DNA of 64,000 bases from Arthrobacter stackebrandtii (lineage in GTDB: Bacteria > Actinomycetota > Actinomycetes > Actinomycetales > Micrococcaceae), in contig NZ_JAGIOI010000001.1 in assembly GCF_017876675.1 (NCBI RefSeq), forward strand, positions 2,542,001 through 2,606,000, written 5' to 3'. Below the pieces are notes generated by a model. The model had not been told where the DNA came from. It did not search any database and saw only the letters and a program-made list of their open reading frames with translations. The translations under genes and the position numbers were made by a program. Each line of letters begins with the position of its first letter. The first letter of the stretch is position 1. Below, piece by piece: positions 1-9,052 of the stretch.

Positions 1-253
1 GCGCAAGTCCGGTTGTGCCGCCGTCGTAAGTGGCTGCAGGCGGCTCCGCCAGGACCACAATGTAGGGCCCGTCCTGGTAGGCCAGCGGGTCGAGGACCTT
101 CTGGGGAATGGTGTTTTCTGCAAGGCTGGAAGCGGGGTCGTCCGCCGTTTCTGCCGATGCCGGCAAGGCCCCCACGGTGACCAGGAGCAGTGGCAGGCCC
201 GCGCAGACCGCGGCCGCCTTCCGCATTCCCTGGCTCTGAAACAATCGTTTCAT
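1..253 (-). CDS. Secreted S8-type (subtilisin-like) peptidase, N-terminal fragment
   Basis: The coding region runs off the left edge; only the first 84 codons are visible. The ATG is at 253. Residues 1-34 form a signal peptide: a basic start (MKRLF, RK), a Leu/Val-rich core and an ALPASA-type cleavage end. After it comes YIVVLAEPPAATYDGG, which resembles the start of the inhibitor-I9 propeptide of actinobacterial subtilases. The family call rests on this short propeptide match and no catalytic residues are visible. It may be another secreted protein with an I9-like prodomain. Confidence 0.6.
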   Translation of the reverse strand, partial: MKRLFQSQGMRKAAAVCAGLPLLLVTVGALPASAETADDPASSLAENTIPQKVLDPLAYQDGPYIVVLAEPPAATYDGGTTGLA

Positions 254-636
254 GGTGCTGTAAACCTTTCAACGGGATCCGCCCTGCGTCATTGCAGGGC
301 AGTTCATGCTTGGCTGGCCGGCCCGAAGTCCTTGGTGATGATCGGTCCTTGCGGTTTTGGCCATACTGCATCAGGTTAGCTACTGCCGGGTAGTTTGTGA
401 CCCCCACGGCAGGGGCGGGGCGAAAGACTGTCCAAAAGGACAATTTTTGCATGGTTCCAAGTCCCGGGACCATGGGCATGTGGGCGCAGCCGGGGGAGGG
501 TGGCGCATGCATGGTGCGAGAGCGTCGGGTGGGAAACGACCATTGGTGCGAGCGCGTCGGGTGGGAAACGGTCATTGGTGCGATGGCGTCGGGAAAAAGC
601 GGCGCTTATGTGATGCGGCGTTGCATGGCGGAGGGG
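254..636. other. 383-bp intergenic region with a tandem repeat array
   Basis: This lies between the secreted peptidase (transcribed leftwards from 253) and the 3' end of mshA. The left part should hold the peptidase promoter, but I see no convincing -35/-10 pair. The right part (510-625) holds three tandem ~31-bp units and a GTGATGCGGCGTTG unit, described separately. Open frames crossing it are not supported as genes. Confidence 0.6.
510..625 (-). repeat. Tandem ~31-32 bp intergenic units (locus A)
   Basis: Three imperfect contiguous copies begin at 510, 541 and 573. Each starts CATTGGTGCGA (first copy CATGGTGCGA) and continues with GCGTCGGGTGGGAAAC or a decayed form. A fourth, variant unit with GTGATGCGGCGTTG lies at 610-623. 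Read on the minus strand the units follow the stop of mshA directly, so they would be in its 3' untranslated RNA. The same family occurs at four other places in this window. Confidence 0.8.
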
Positions 637-1923
637 TCAGCAGCCCGGGGGAGCCACGTACTGGTACGTGACGGACAGGTCGTAGCTGGCCATGGTCTGC
701 TGCGCCGTGTTTTCCCAGCCGAAGGACTGGGCGAAGACGGAGGCGGCGCGGCCCATGTCGAGCCGGGTTTGCGGGAAGTCGTGCAGCGAGGCGATGGCCT
801 CGGCCCACAGCTTGGCGGATCGGCCCTGCACCAGCAGCCCGGTCCGGCCGTCGCTCACCGCGCGGGGCAGTCCGCCAACATCAGTGGCCACCACGGGCGT
901 GCCGCAGGCCTGCGCCTCAAGCGCCACGAGGCCGAACGATTCGCTGGAGGACGGCACGGCAACAAGGTCCGCGCTGCGGTACCAGTCCGCCAGGGCATCT
1001 GGCCCCACGGGTGGGTACACCGCGGCAATCCCGCCAAGCCCGGCCTCGGCAATCATTTGCGGAAGGTCGTACTTTTCGCTGCCGCTGCTGGCACCGAGGA
1101 AGCTTATTCGCAGTGGGATGTCCGGGCGCGCGGCCTGCAGCAGTGCAGCGGCCTTGACCAGCACGTGCGGGCCTTTCAGTCGCTGGATGCGGCCGGCAAA
1201 CACCACATGGAAATCGGCGGGGTCGATGCCCAGCCGCAGGCGCGAGCGGTCCCGGAATGCGGGCTGGAACACTCGCAGGTCCACGCCGGGGGAGACCACG
1301 TCGATGCGCTGTTCACAGCCGTCGTAGTGGCCCTCGATCTCGGCGGCCTCGGCCGTGGTGTTGGCGATCAGGCGGGTGGCTCCGGCGACGATGTGCTGTT
1401 CGCCGTCCTCCCTGATGCCCGGTTCCGCATGCTGGCCGGGGCGCAGCAGGTGGTTTTTGACGCGGGCCATGGTGTGCATGGTGTGCACCAGGGGCAGGTC
1501 CAGCCGCTTCGCCACCAACAGCCCGGCCATGCCGGAAACCCAGTAGTGGGAATGGATGACGTTGACCGGAAGCGCGGCCCCGCCAGGCTGCCCGGCCGGG
1601 GACGGCGCGGAGCCGAGCCCGGAAATGTGGGCGGCAACGGCGTCGGCCATTTCATTCACCAGCTCCGGCAGCTCCTCCTTGGAAACCTTGCCGAAGGGCC
1701 CGGCCGTGATGTGGTGGACATTGGCGTGCGGGGCGAGGGGGACGGTGTCGGGCTGGGTGGCGGAGGTGCGGCGGGTGTAGATGTCCACGACCATGCCGGC
1801 CGCGGCCAGTTCCAGTGCCAGGGCGCGCACGTAGACGTTCATGCCGCCGGCATCGCCGCCGCCCGGCTGCTCCAGCGGGGATGTGTGCAGCGAGAGCATG
1901 GCCACGCGCCGTACCTGATGCAT
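637..1923 (-). CDS. mshA: D-inositol-3-phosphate glycosyltransferase (MshA)
   Basis: GT4-family enzyme that transfers GlcNAc from UDP-GlcNAc to 1L-inositol-3-phosphate, the first step of mycothiol synthesis in the cytoplasm. The 428-aa length fits the family. The N-terminal signature SLHTSPLEQPGGGDAGGMN (about residues 11-29) is characteristic of MshA. The C-terminal nucleotide-sugar domain carries the retaining-GT4 motif ESFGLVALEAQACGTPVVA near residues 328-346. The ATG at 1923 has GGGAGGA a few bases upstream. It is transcribed alone, divergently from alr. Confidence 0.95.
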   Translation of the reverse strand: MHQVRRVAMLSLHTSPLEQPGGGDAGGMNVYVRALALELAAAGMVVDIYTRRTSATQPDTVPLAPHANVHHITAGPFGKVSKEELPELVNEMADAVAAHISGLGSAPSPAGQPGGAALPVNVIHSHYWVSGMAGLLVAKRLDLPLVHTMHTMARVKNHLLRPGQHAEPGIREDGEQHIVAGATRLIANTTAEAAEIEGHYDGCEQRIDVVSPGVDLRVFQPAFRDRSRLRLGIDPADFHVVFAGRIQRLKGPHVLVKAAALLQAARPDIPLRISFLGASSGSEKYDLPQMIAEAGLGGIAAVYPPVGPDALADWYRSADLVAVPSSSESFGLVALEAQACGTPVVATDVGGLPRAVSDGRTGLLVQGRSAKLWAEAIASLHDFPQTRLDMGRAASVFAQSFGWENTAQQTMASYDLSVTYQYVAPPGC

Positions 1924-2119
1924 CCGCGTCCTCCCAGCCTGCCGCGGCGCCCGCCCGCCGGGCCGCCATTTGATGCTTCAATCTTGCCACTGCCGCGCCC
2001 TGCAACCTAGCCCGACTGCGGTGCCTGGACTTGGGCGGGCAGGGCTGCGGTCCGCCGGGGACCGGGGCGGGCCGCGGTGCGTGGGCGGGGAGGGGCGGCA
2101 AACGGGCTAAAATGGGCGG

Positions 2120-3346
2120 GTGAGCCCATCAGTCGTGCCGGTTCAAGCGCCTGCCCCAGGCCTTGAACGGCAAGCCATCATTGACCTGTCCGCCATCGCC
2201 AACAACATCCGCCACCTGCGTGAGCTGGCGGCCCCCGCCCAATTCATGGCGGTGGTTAAGGCCGACGCCTACGGGCACGGCGCGGTCCCCGTGGCGCGGA
2301 CCGCCGTGGCGGCGGGTGCGCAGTGGCTGGGCACGGCCCACATCACAGAGGCGCTTGAACTGCGCGCGGCCGGCCTTGACGTGCCGGTGATGTGCTGGCT
2401 GCACACCCCGCAGAGTGATTTCACGGCCGCCGTGGCCAACAACATCGACCTCGGCTGCTCGGGGTGGGAGCTGGAGCGCATTGTTGCCGCCGCCCGCTCG
2501 CTGGAGCGCCCGGCCCGGGTCCACCTGAAGATTGACACGGGGCTGGGCCGCAACGGCTGCCCGGGCGCGGACTGGCCCGCGCTGGTCGAGGCCGCCATGG
2601 TCCACCAGCGGGCCGGCCTGATCAGGGTGGTGGGCGTGTTCAGCCACCTCGCCGTGGCCGACGAACCCGAACGGCCGGAAACCGACGATCAGCTGGAGCG
2701 GTTCCGCGATGCCGTGTCCGTGGCGGAGGCTGCCGGCGCCGAGCTCGAGGTTCGCCACATCGCCAACACCCCCGCCACCCTGTCCCGTCCCGACACGCAC
2801 TTTGACATGGTGCGCGTGGGCCTGGGCGTGTACGGGCTCTCGCCTTTTGCCGACCGTACCTCCGCCCAACTGGGGCTGGTGCCGGCCATGACGCTGCAGA
2901 CCCGGATCGCGCTGTGCAAGGACGTTCCTGCCGGGCAGGGTGTCTCCTACGGGCTGAACTACGTCACTGACGAGCCCACCACCCTGGGCCTGGTGCCGCT
3001 GGGCTATGCAGACGGCATTCCGCGTGTGGCCACCGGCGGCCCCGTGCGCGTCAACGGCATCAGCTACCCCGTGGTGGGGCGCATTGCCATGGACCAGATG
3101 GTGATCGACCTCGGGCCGCACTTCCGCCTGGCCTCGGCCGCTGCCGCTGACGCTGCCGGTGGCGTGGAGGCCACCGCCGCGGACTCCGCCGGAATCCTCG
3201 GAGCCACTGCCGAATTGTTTGGCAACGGCCACGACGGCGGGCCCCTCGTTGAACAGTGGGCCGCCGCCGCAGGGACCATCAACTACGAGGTCGTGACCCG
3301 CATCAGCCAGCGGGTGCCGCGCAGCTACACCGGAGGTGCCGAATGA
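2120..3346 (+). CDS. alr: Alanine racemase
   Basis: PLP enzyme that interconverts L- and D-alanine for peptidoglycan. It has 408 aa and starts with GTG. VVKADAYGHG places the PLP-binding Lys at residue 47, and GVSYGLNY gives the catalytic Tyr at about residue 277. The C-terminal beta domain carries GRIAMDQMVIDL. A short Ala/Asp-rich insertion (about residues 336-362) is longer than in many homologues. The stop overlaps tsaE by 4 bp (ATGA), so it is translationally coupled to the t6A genes, as in mycobacteria. Confidence 0.97.
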   Translation: MSPSVVPVQAPAPGLERQAIIDLSAIANNIRHLRELAAPAQFMAVVKADAYGHGAVPVARTAVAAGAQWLGTAHITEALELRAAGLDVPVMCWLHTPQSDFTAAVANNIDLGCSGWELERIVAAARSLERPARVHLKIDTGLGRNGCPGADWPALVEAAMVHQRAGLIRVVGVFSHLAVADEPERPETDDQLERFRDAVSVAEAAGAELEVRHIANTPATLSRPDTHFDMVRVGLGVYGLSPFADRTSAQLGLVPAMTLQTRIALCKDVPAGQGVSYGLNYVTDEPTTLGLVPLGYADGIPRVATGGPVRVNGISYPVVGRIAMDQMVIDLGPHFRLASAAAADAAGGVEATAADSAGILGATAELFGNGHDGGPLVEQWAAAAGTINYEVVTRISQRVPRSYTGGAE

Positions 3347-4038
3347 GCCAGTGGGAATTTGCCACAGGCACGGCCGCTGCCACCCAGCAGCTGGCTGAAA
3401 ACCTGGCACCGATGCTGCGGGCCGGGGACCTCATCATCCTCAGCGGCGGGCTGGGTGCCGGCAAGACCACCTTCACGCAGGGCCTGGGCCGCAGCCTGGG
3501 CGTGCGCGAGGGCATCATCTCGCCCACGTTCGTGCTGGTCCGCATCCACCCCAACCTTGTGGACGGGCACAACCCCGGCGGCCCCGACCTCGTCCACGTC
3601 GACGCCTACCGCCTGGCCGGGCCGGGCGAGATCGACGACATCGACCTGGAAAACACCATGGATTCGGCCGTCACGGTCGTGGAGTGGGGGGTGGACCGGG
3701 TGGAGCACCTTGCGGACAGCCGCCTGGAAATCGAGCTGGTCCGCGCCGTGGGCGGGGAGGATTCCCCGGGGGAAACGTCCGACGGCGGCACTGCGGAAGT
3801 GCCCGCCGGCACCTTGGCGGGGGCGGAAGCCGGGAACGGCACCCCGGGTGGGCCCGGCGCCGTCGGCCATGCCGGCTCCATGGACTTCGCCGACACCTTT
3901 GACGATGCCGATACGGACGACGACGAACCCCGCGTCCTGCGCCTTCGTGCCGTGGGGCCGCGCTGGGACGGTGTGGACTTCTCCCGCCTCGACCAGCCCG
4001 CAGCCCCGCGGAACAGCCAAGAAAACACAACGGAATAG
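3343..4038 (+). CDS. tsaE: tRNA t6A37 threonylcarbamoyladenosine biosynthesis ATPase TsaE
   Basis: ATPase partner of TsaB/TsaD in making N6-threonylcarbamoyl-adenosine at position 37 of ANN-decoding tRNAs. The ATG at 3343 overlaps the alr stop. The Walker A motif GGLGAGKTT is at residues 35-43. SPTFVLV and HVDAYRL, typical of TsaE, follow. The protein has 231 aa, while bacterial TsaE is usually about 150-170. The extra length is an acidic Gly/Ala/Asp-rich insert around residues 140-205, before a final LRAVGPRWDGVDF segment. That insert looks disordered. Confidence 0.95.
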   Translation: MSQWEFATGTAAATQQLAENLAPMLRAGDLIILSGGLGAGKTTFTQGLGRSLGVREGIISPTFVLVRIHPNLVDGHNPGGPDLVHVDAYRLAGPGEIDDIDLENTMDSAVTVVEWGVDRVEHLADSRLEIELVRAVGGEDSPGETSDGGTAEVPAGTLAGAEAGNGTPGGPGAVGHAGSMDFADTFDDADTDDDEPRVLRLRAVGPRWDGVDFSRLDQPAAPRNSQENTTE

Positions 4039-4047
4039 ACTAAAAAC

Positions 4048-4785
4048 GTGCGAATCCTGACCATTGACACCTCGGCCGTCGCCAGCGCCGCCTTGCTCCA
4101 CTTTGACCCGGCGGACCATTTGCGCACGGTTGAGGTTGTGGCGAACTTTGCCACGGAGGACACCCGCAGCCACGCCGAGGTGCTGGCGCCGGGCGTGCAG
4201 TCGCTCTTCACGGAACCTGTCAACGAGGGCCCGGCGCTGGACGCGATCATCGTCGGCACCGGCCCGGGACCGTTCACGGGGCTGCGGGCCGGCATCGCCA
4301 TGGCGCGGACGCTCAGTTTCACATGGAACATTCCGCTGTACGGGCTGATGAGCCTGGACGCCCTGGCCCAGCAGGTCTTCGACGCGCCCCGAAAAAACGA
4401 TGCCGGCCGAGCAGTGGGGCCCCTGGCCATGAACGACTTCATCATCGCCACCGACGCCCGCCGCAAGGAAGTGTACTGGGCCAGGTACAGTGCCGGTGCG
4501 CAGCTTCTGGACGGCCCGCACGTTGGCCCGGCCGACGGCGTTCCCGCCTTGCAGGTGTTCGGCGCCGGGGCCGGCCTGTACCGGGACGTGCTGGAAGCCA
4601 ACGGCGCCGGCGTGTACCCGCTGTTCGCCGACGCCCAGCCCACCGCCGTGGAACTGGGCCGTGCCGCGGCGCGGAAAATCATCGCCGCCGGCTCCCTGGA
4701 GGGAGCCGGGCTGCTGGATTCCACCCCGCTGTACCTGCGCGAATCCGACGCCAAGGTCCCCGGCCCCCGGAAGCGTGCGCTGTGA
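4048..4785 (+). CDS. tsaB: tRNA t6A biosynthesis protein TsaB
   Basis: ASKHA-fold partner that heterodimerises with TsaD. It has 245 aa and starts with GTG 9 bp after the tsaE stop. The N-terminus MRILTIDTSAVASAAL and the central GTGPGPFTGLRAGIAMARTL are TsaB hallmarks, as is NDFIIATDARRKEVYWARY. The stop overlaps the rimI start by 1 bp (TGATG). It belongs to the alr-tsaE-tsaB-rimI-tsaD operon. Confidence 0.96.
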   Translation: MRILTIDTSAVASAALLHFDPADHLRTVEVVANFATEDTRSHAEVLAPGVQSLFTEPVNEGPALDAIIVGTGPGPFTGLRAGIAMARTLSFTWNIPLYGLMSLDALAQQVFDAPRKNDAGRAVGPLAMNDFIIATDARRKEVYWARYSAGAQLLDGPHVGPADGVPALQVFGAGAGLYRDVLEANGAGVYPLFADAQPTAVELGRAAARKIIAAGSLEGAGLLDSTPLYLRESDAKVPGPRKRAL

Positions 4786-5327
4786 TGCCGCCCGCTGAAA
4801 CACCCCCCGGCCAGGCCGCACGCCCCGCCTCACTGCGCGACATGGCCCCGGCCGACATCGACTTCATCACGGCCCTGGACCGGACCCTGTTTGGCGTGGA
4901 TTCCTGGCCGCGGGAGATGTTTGCGGGGGAGCTCAGCGCGCCCGAAACCCGGCGGTACATCATCGCGGAGCTGCCCTCCGCCGTCGGGCCCCGGGGCCAA
5001 ATGCAGACAGTGGGCTATGCGGGCCTGATGTGCGTGCCGCCCATCGGCGACATCCAGACCATCGGCGTGCTGCCCGAATTCGAGGGCCGCGGCATTGCCC
5101 GGGCCATGCTCGAGGAGCTCATCGCGGAGGCGGCGCGGCGCGGGGCGGCGGACATCATGCTCGAGGTCAGCTCCACGAACCCGCGCGCGCAAGACCTGTA
5201 CCTGCGCTACGGCTTTGAACACATCCACACCCGGCGCCGGTACTACCGGGACGGATCTGACGGGCTGATCATGCGCCTGAGGCTGCCCGCCGGAACTGCC
5301 GACGAACACACGAAGGACCCCTCATGA
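4785..5327 (+). CDS. rimI: Ribosomal-protein-alanine N-acetyltransferase (RimI)
   Basis: GNAT acetyltransferase. RimI acetylates the N-terminal Ala of ribosomal protein S18; actinobacterial homologues may have wider substrates. It has 180 aa. The acetyl-CoA loop is in [20 protein letters not shown], and the C-terminal [26 protein letters not shown] is typical. The ATG at 4785 gives a 1-bp overlap with tsaB. An in-frame upstream extension exists but lies inside tsaB and is rejected. The stop overlaps tsaD by 4 bp. Confidence 0.92.
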   Translation: MPPAETPPGQAARPASLRDMAPADIDFITALDRTLFGVDSWPREMFAGELSAPETRRYIIAELPSAVGPRGQMQTVGYAGLMCVPPIGDIQTIGVLPEFEGRGIARAMLEELIAEAARRGAADIMLEVSSTNPRAQDLYLRYGFEHIHTRRRYYRDGSDGLIMRLRLPAGTADEHTKDPS

Positions 5328-6409
5328 AACAGCCGTTGATTTTGGGGATTGAATCCTCGTGCGATGAAACCGGTGTCGGGCTGGTGCGCGGCACGGAGCT
5401 GCTCGCGAACACGGTCTCCTCATCCATGGAGGAGCACGTCCGCTTCGGCGGGGTCATCCCGGAGATCGCCTCGCGCGCGCACCTGGACGCCTTTGTGCCC
5501 ACCCTGGCGCAGGCGCTCGAGGACGCCGGGGTGACGCTTGGGGACGTGGACGCCATTGCCGTCACGAGCGGGCCCGGCCTGGCCGGCGCGCTCATGGTGG
5601 GCGTCAGCGCGGCGAAGGCCCTGGCCCTGGCCACCGGCAAGCCCCTCTACGCGATCAACCACCTCGTGGCCCACGTGGGGGTGGGGCTGCTGGATGAATC
5701 CATCGCCGCGAAGTACGACGGCGGTGCACTGCCTGAGAATCTCGGCGCACTTTTGGTTTCCGGCGGCCATACCGAGATCCTGCGGGTGCGCTCGATCGCC
5801 TCCGATGTTGAGCTCCTGGGGGCAACGATCGACGACGCCGCCGGGGAGGCCTTCGACAAGGTGGCCCGGCTGCTGGGGCTCAGCTACCCGGGCGGACCCG
5901 CCATTGACAAGCTGGCGAAGTCCGGCAACGCGAAGGCCGTGCGGTTCCCGCGCGGGCTGACGGTGCCCAAGTACATGGGCACGGCCGAGGCGCCGGGCCC
6001 GCACCGCTACGATTTCTCCTTCTCCGGACTGAAGACGGCCGTGGCGCGCTGCGTCGAGGGCTACGAGGCCCGCGGCGAAGAAGTCCCGGTGGCGGACATT
6101 GCCGCGTCGTTCCAGGAGGCCGTGCTCGATGTCATCACGGCGAAGGCTGTTTTGGCGTGCCGCGAGCAGGGCATCACCACCCTGCTGCTGGGCGGGGGAG
6201 TGGCCGCGAACTCACGGCTGCGCGAACTGGCCGGGCAGCGCTGTGCATCGGCTGGCATCACCTTGCTCGTTCCGGCGCTGTCCCTGTGCACCGACAACGG
6301 CGCCATGGTGGCGGCACTGGGGGCGCAGTTGGTCATGAACGGCGTTGAGCCCAGCGGCCTGGCCTTCGGCACCGATTCCTCCCTGCCGGTAACCAGCATC
6401 AGCCTCTAG
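5324..6409 (+). CDS. tsaD: tRNA t6A transferase TsaD
   Basis: Catalytic subunit that transfers the threonylcarbamoyl group to A37 of tRNA. It has 361 aa. [12 protein letters not shown] lies near the N-terminus. The metal-binding pair HxxxH is H113 and H117 (NHLVAH). [35 protein letters not shown] and [14 protein letters not shown] follow. It is the last gene of the alr-tsa operon. In mycobacteria groES follows directly; here about 25 kb separates the two. Confidence 0.97.
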   Translation: MKQPLILGIESSCDETGVGLVRGTELLANTVSSSMEEHVRFGGVIPEIASRAHLDAFVPTLAQALEDAGVTLGDVDAIAVTSGPGLAGALMVGVSAAKALALATGKPLYAINHLVAHVGVGLLDESIAAKYDGGALPENLGALLVSGGHTEILRVRSIASDVELLGATIDDAAGEAFDKVARLLGLSYPGGPAIDKLAKSGNAKAVRFPRGLTVPKYMGTAEAPGPHRYDFSFSGLKTAVARCVEGYEARGEEVPVADIAASFQEAVLDVITAKAVLACREQGITTLLLGGGVAANSRLRELAGQRCASAGITLLVPALSLCTDNGAMVAALGAQLVMNGVEPSGLAFGTDSSLPVTSISL

Positions 6410-6432
6410 CGGTTGATCCGACCAAACCCCAG

Positions 6433-6495
6433 AATCGAATGTACATTTGATGCCAGTGTTGGGCGGGCACATTGGTGCCTAATGTACATTCGATT
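6433..6495. repeat. 15-bp perfect inverted repeat between convergent genes
   Basis: AATCGAATGTACATT at 6433-6447 and its exact reverse complement at 6481-6495 enclose a 33-base loop. Each arm contains the internal palindrome AATGTACATT. The element fills most of the gap between the convergent tsaD and APC permease genes. It may act as a two-way terminator, although there is no U-tract. It could also be a small mobile or regulatory element. Confidence 0.75.
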
Positions 6496-6518
6496 AAGGG
6501 GCCGTCGCCGCAACCCTG

Positions 6519-7772
6519 CTATGCCCGACGGCGGAGCCTGGCCATGCGGTAGGCGGCACCTGCGGCGAAAATCACCAAGCCAACGAGAACTGCTGCCAAG
6601 GGCAGCGTCGCCACAAGCACCACGCAGGCAAGCGCACCCAGCACCTGCAGAACCTTGGGGTACCGGCGGTCGGCGCCCGACTGCGTGAAGGCGGCCAGGT
6701 TTGCCACGAGGTAGTAGACCAGCACGCCAAACGAGGAAAAGGCGATGGCCCCGCGCAGGTCCGCGACGGCAATGATCACGCAAATCACGGCACCCAGCGC
6801 CAGCTCGGCGCGGTGCGGGACCTGGAACCGGGGATGGATGGCGGCGAGCCAGTGCGGCAGGTCGCCCTCCCGCGCCATGGCCAGCGTGGTCCGGCCCAGC
6901 CCGGCAACCAGCGCCAGCAGTGCACCCAGGGAAGCCAGTGCCGCGCCAACCCGGACCACCGGGGCGGCCCAGGCCCACCCGCCCGCAACCACGGCGTCGG
7001 CGAGCGGCGCGGAGGTGGAGGCAACGCCGTCGGGCCCCAACGCAGCAAGCAGCGTGACGCCCACGATGGCGTACACCGCGGCGGCGATGGCCAAGGCCAG
7101 CAGGATGGTGCGGGGGATGGTGCGCCGCGGGTCCTTGACCTCTTCGCCGAGCGTGGCGATCCGGGCGTAGCCGGCAAACGCGAAGAACAGCAGCCCCGCC
7201 GACTGCAGTATCCCGTACCAGCCGTGCGCCAGCAGCCCGCCGCCCGGTACGTCCCCGGGCGACGCAGCGCCGCCCGCCCAAACCGCCGCGACGGCGATGG
7301 TGAGGGCGGCCAGCACGGCCGCGACGATGATCCGGGCCAGGCCCGCGGTGCGGCTCACGCCCCGGTAGTTGACGGCCACGAGAAGCACGACGGCGGCAAT
7401 CGCCACCGGGCGCTCCCACCCCGGCGGGGCGGCGTAGGCGGCAAAGGTCATGGCCATGGCGGCGCTGCTGGCGGTCTTGCCCACCACAAAGCCCCAGCCG
7501 GCCAGGAACCCGGGCCAGGGCCCCAGCCTCTCGCGCCCGTAGATATAGGTGCCGCCGGACGTGGGGTAGGCGGCGGCCAGCTGGGCCGAAGAGGTGGCAT
7601 TGCAATAGGCGACGAACGCAGCAACGGCCAGCCCGACCAGCAGCCCGGAGCCGGCGGCCTGGGCCGCAGGCGTGAAGGCGGCGAACACGCCGGCGCCGAT
7701 CATGGAGCCGAGGCCAATGACGACGGCGTCGACCGTGCCCAGCCTGCGGGCAAGCTCGGGGTGGGTGCTCAT
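6519..7772 (-). CDS. APC-superfamily amino acid permease
   Basis: Inner-membrane amino acid/polyamine/organocation transporter of 417 aa with about 12 hydrophobic segments. The N-terminus VDAVVIGLGSMIGAGVFAAF is the TM1 signature of the APC family, where GSMIGAG contacts substrate. The ATG at 7772 (MSTHPELARR) is chosen because a longer frame adds a non-homologous Arg/Cys-rich leader. The substrate cannot be told from sequence. It is a single gene, convergent with tsaD. Confidence 0.88.
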   Translation of the reverse strand: MSTHPELARRLGTVDAVVIGLGSMIGAGVFAAFTPAAQAAGSGLLVGLAVAAFVAYCNATSSAQLAAAYPTSGGTYIYGRERLGPWPGFLAGWGFVVGKTASSAAMAMTFAAYAAPPGWERPVAIAAVVLLVAVNYRGVSRTAGLARIIVAAVLAALTIAVAAVWAGGAASPGDVPGGGLLAHGWYGILQSAGLLFFAFAGYARIATLGEEVKDPRRTIPRTILLALAIAAAVYAIVGVTLLAALGPDGVASTSAPLADAVVAGGWAWAAPVVRVGAALASLGALLALVAGLGRTTLAMAREGDLPHWLAAIHPRFQVPHRAELALGAVICVIIAVADLRGAIAFSSFGVLVYYLVANLAAFTQSGADRRYPKVLQVLGALACVVLVATLPLAAVLVGLVIFAAGAAYRMARLRRRA

Positions 7773-7885
7773 GGCAGTGAGAGTCCTTCGATGGCATTGG
7801 GCTCCGTGCCCGGGTGCACGGAAGCATCTGATCCACGCTAGCGCCTCCACATGAACCCGCGGTTAACTCGCGCGGCAAACAATCC

Positions 7886-8020
7886 CTGTCGCAGCAATGG
7901 CGGCATTTTCGGGGTCCCTGTCGCAGCGGGTGCGACAGGGACCGCGAAAAACCGGCCATTGCTGCGACAGCGTCCGTGGGAAACCGGCCATTGCTGCGAC
8001 AGCGTCCGTGGGGAGAGGTC
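7886..8020 (-). repeat. Intergenic repeat units with an 80-bp imperfect palindrome (locus B)
   Basis: On the + strand, two tandem units beginning CCATTGCTGCGACAGCGTCC lie at about 7956 and 7988. A reversed copy lies at 7886-7925. The reversed copy and the first forward copy form an imperfect palindrome (7886-7925 against 7931-7970, 36 of 40 positions paired by eye) with a 5-base loop. Its inner 13 bp (7913-7925/7931-7943) are perfect. The forward units follow the 3' end of the histidine kinase gene when read on the minus strand. Confidence 0.85.
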
Positions 8021-8035
8021 CGTGGGGGAAGGCGG

Positions 8036-9052
8036 TCAGGCGGCGGGCAGGGTCAGCGTCATGGTGGTGCCGGACGGGCCCGTCTCGGTCACCTCGACGG
8101 TTCCGCCGGCGGCCGTTGCGATTTCGCGGACCAGAGCCAGGCCCAGTCCGTAGCTGCGCCTACCTCCCGCCGGGGCTTCGCTGCTGCGGGCAAAGCGGTC
8201 AAACACCCGGGAGGGCTCGATCCCGGCAATGCCGCTGCCGGTGTCTGAAACGGTGACGGACACCCAGCTCCCTGACTGTGCCACGACCACCGTGATGGAC
8301 CCGCCGGCCGGGGTGTGGTTCAGAGCGTTGTCCACCAGCCCCATGACGGCCCGGCGCAAACTGTTGGCCGCGATGCGAACCCGGGGTCCGTCGTCGTCCC
8401 CGGAGGAGGCACTCCGGGCGGCGTCTCCGGGAGCCAGGGATATGCCGCGTGAGGCGGCCAGGTCCTGCAGCCCGGCCGCGACGTCCGCAATCACGGGGGC
8501 CACCGCGAGCGGTTCGGACGTGGTCCCGGCATCGCCCATGGCGGCCAGCAGGAGTTCCTGGACGGTGTCCGTCAGCGCGGCCGTGTCCTGGCGGACCTGG
8601 GCAAGGATGCGGGCGGCGTCGCTGCCGGGCTCCACCTTGAGTTCGGCGAGCTGGACGCGGGCGTCGAGGATGGCCAGCGGGGTGCGCAGCTCGTGGCTGG
8701 CATCCTGCACGAAGCGGCGCTGCATGTCGAGGGCGCGGCCGACAGGGCGGATGGCGCTGCGGGCACTGAGCCAGCCGATGGCCCCCGCGGCAACGATCCC
8801 GGCGAACCCGGCCAGCGCCATGGCCTTGAGCATGTCGTTGGACTCCACGTAAACCCGGTCGGCCGCGTCCGCGGCGGCGGTGTCCGGGTGGTGCGAGAGG
8901 TAGAGCATGTACAGCGCGGCTGCAATGATCACCACCACCACCATGAGCGCGGCGGCCACGGCAATGCGCAGACCCACGGTGACGGCGGCCCGGCGCAGCT
9001 GCGGGGAGTCGGCGGAGGGGGCGTGCGGAGCCGCCGGGCGGCGGGCGCTCAT
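8036..9052 (-). CDS. Two-component sensor histidine kinase
   Basis: Membrane sensor kinase of 338 aa. Two transmembrane helices (about residues 25-52 and 78-96) flank a very short extracytoplasmic loop of about 25 residues. The dimerisation helix carries the phospho-acceptor His in QDASHELRTPLAIL. The ATPase domain has NALNHTPAGG (N box), DTGSGIAG (G1) and GLGLALVREIA (G2). Its start overlaps the response-regulator stop by 4 bp. The short loop suggests it senses a membrane or envelope signal, or a partner protein, not a large ligand; that is inference. Confidence 0.93.
   Translation of the reverse strand: MSARRPAAPHAPSADSPQLRRAAVTVGLRIAVAAALMVVVVIIAAALYMLYLSHHPDTAAADAADRVYVESNDMLKAMALAGFAGIVAAGAIGWLSARSAIRPVGRALDMQRRFVQDASHELRTPLAILDARVQLAELKVEPGSDAARILAQVRQDTAALTDTVQELLLAAMGDAGTTSEPLAVAPVIADVAAGLQDLAASRGISLAPGDAARSASSGDDDGPRVRIAANSLRRAVMGLVDNALNHTPAGGSITVVVAQSGSWVSVTVSDTGSGIAGIEPSRVFDRFARSSEAPAGGRRSYGLGLALVREIATAAGGTVEVTETGPSGTTMTLTLPAA

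Noticed and set aside
510-603. Possible CRISPR array
   Set aside because: The units are contiguous and similar over their whole length; no unique spacers lie between repeats and no cas genes are near.
397-2010. Long open frame antisense to mshA (537 codons)
   Set aside because: High GC keeps antisense frames open; the mshA frame has clear family motifs and this one has none.
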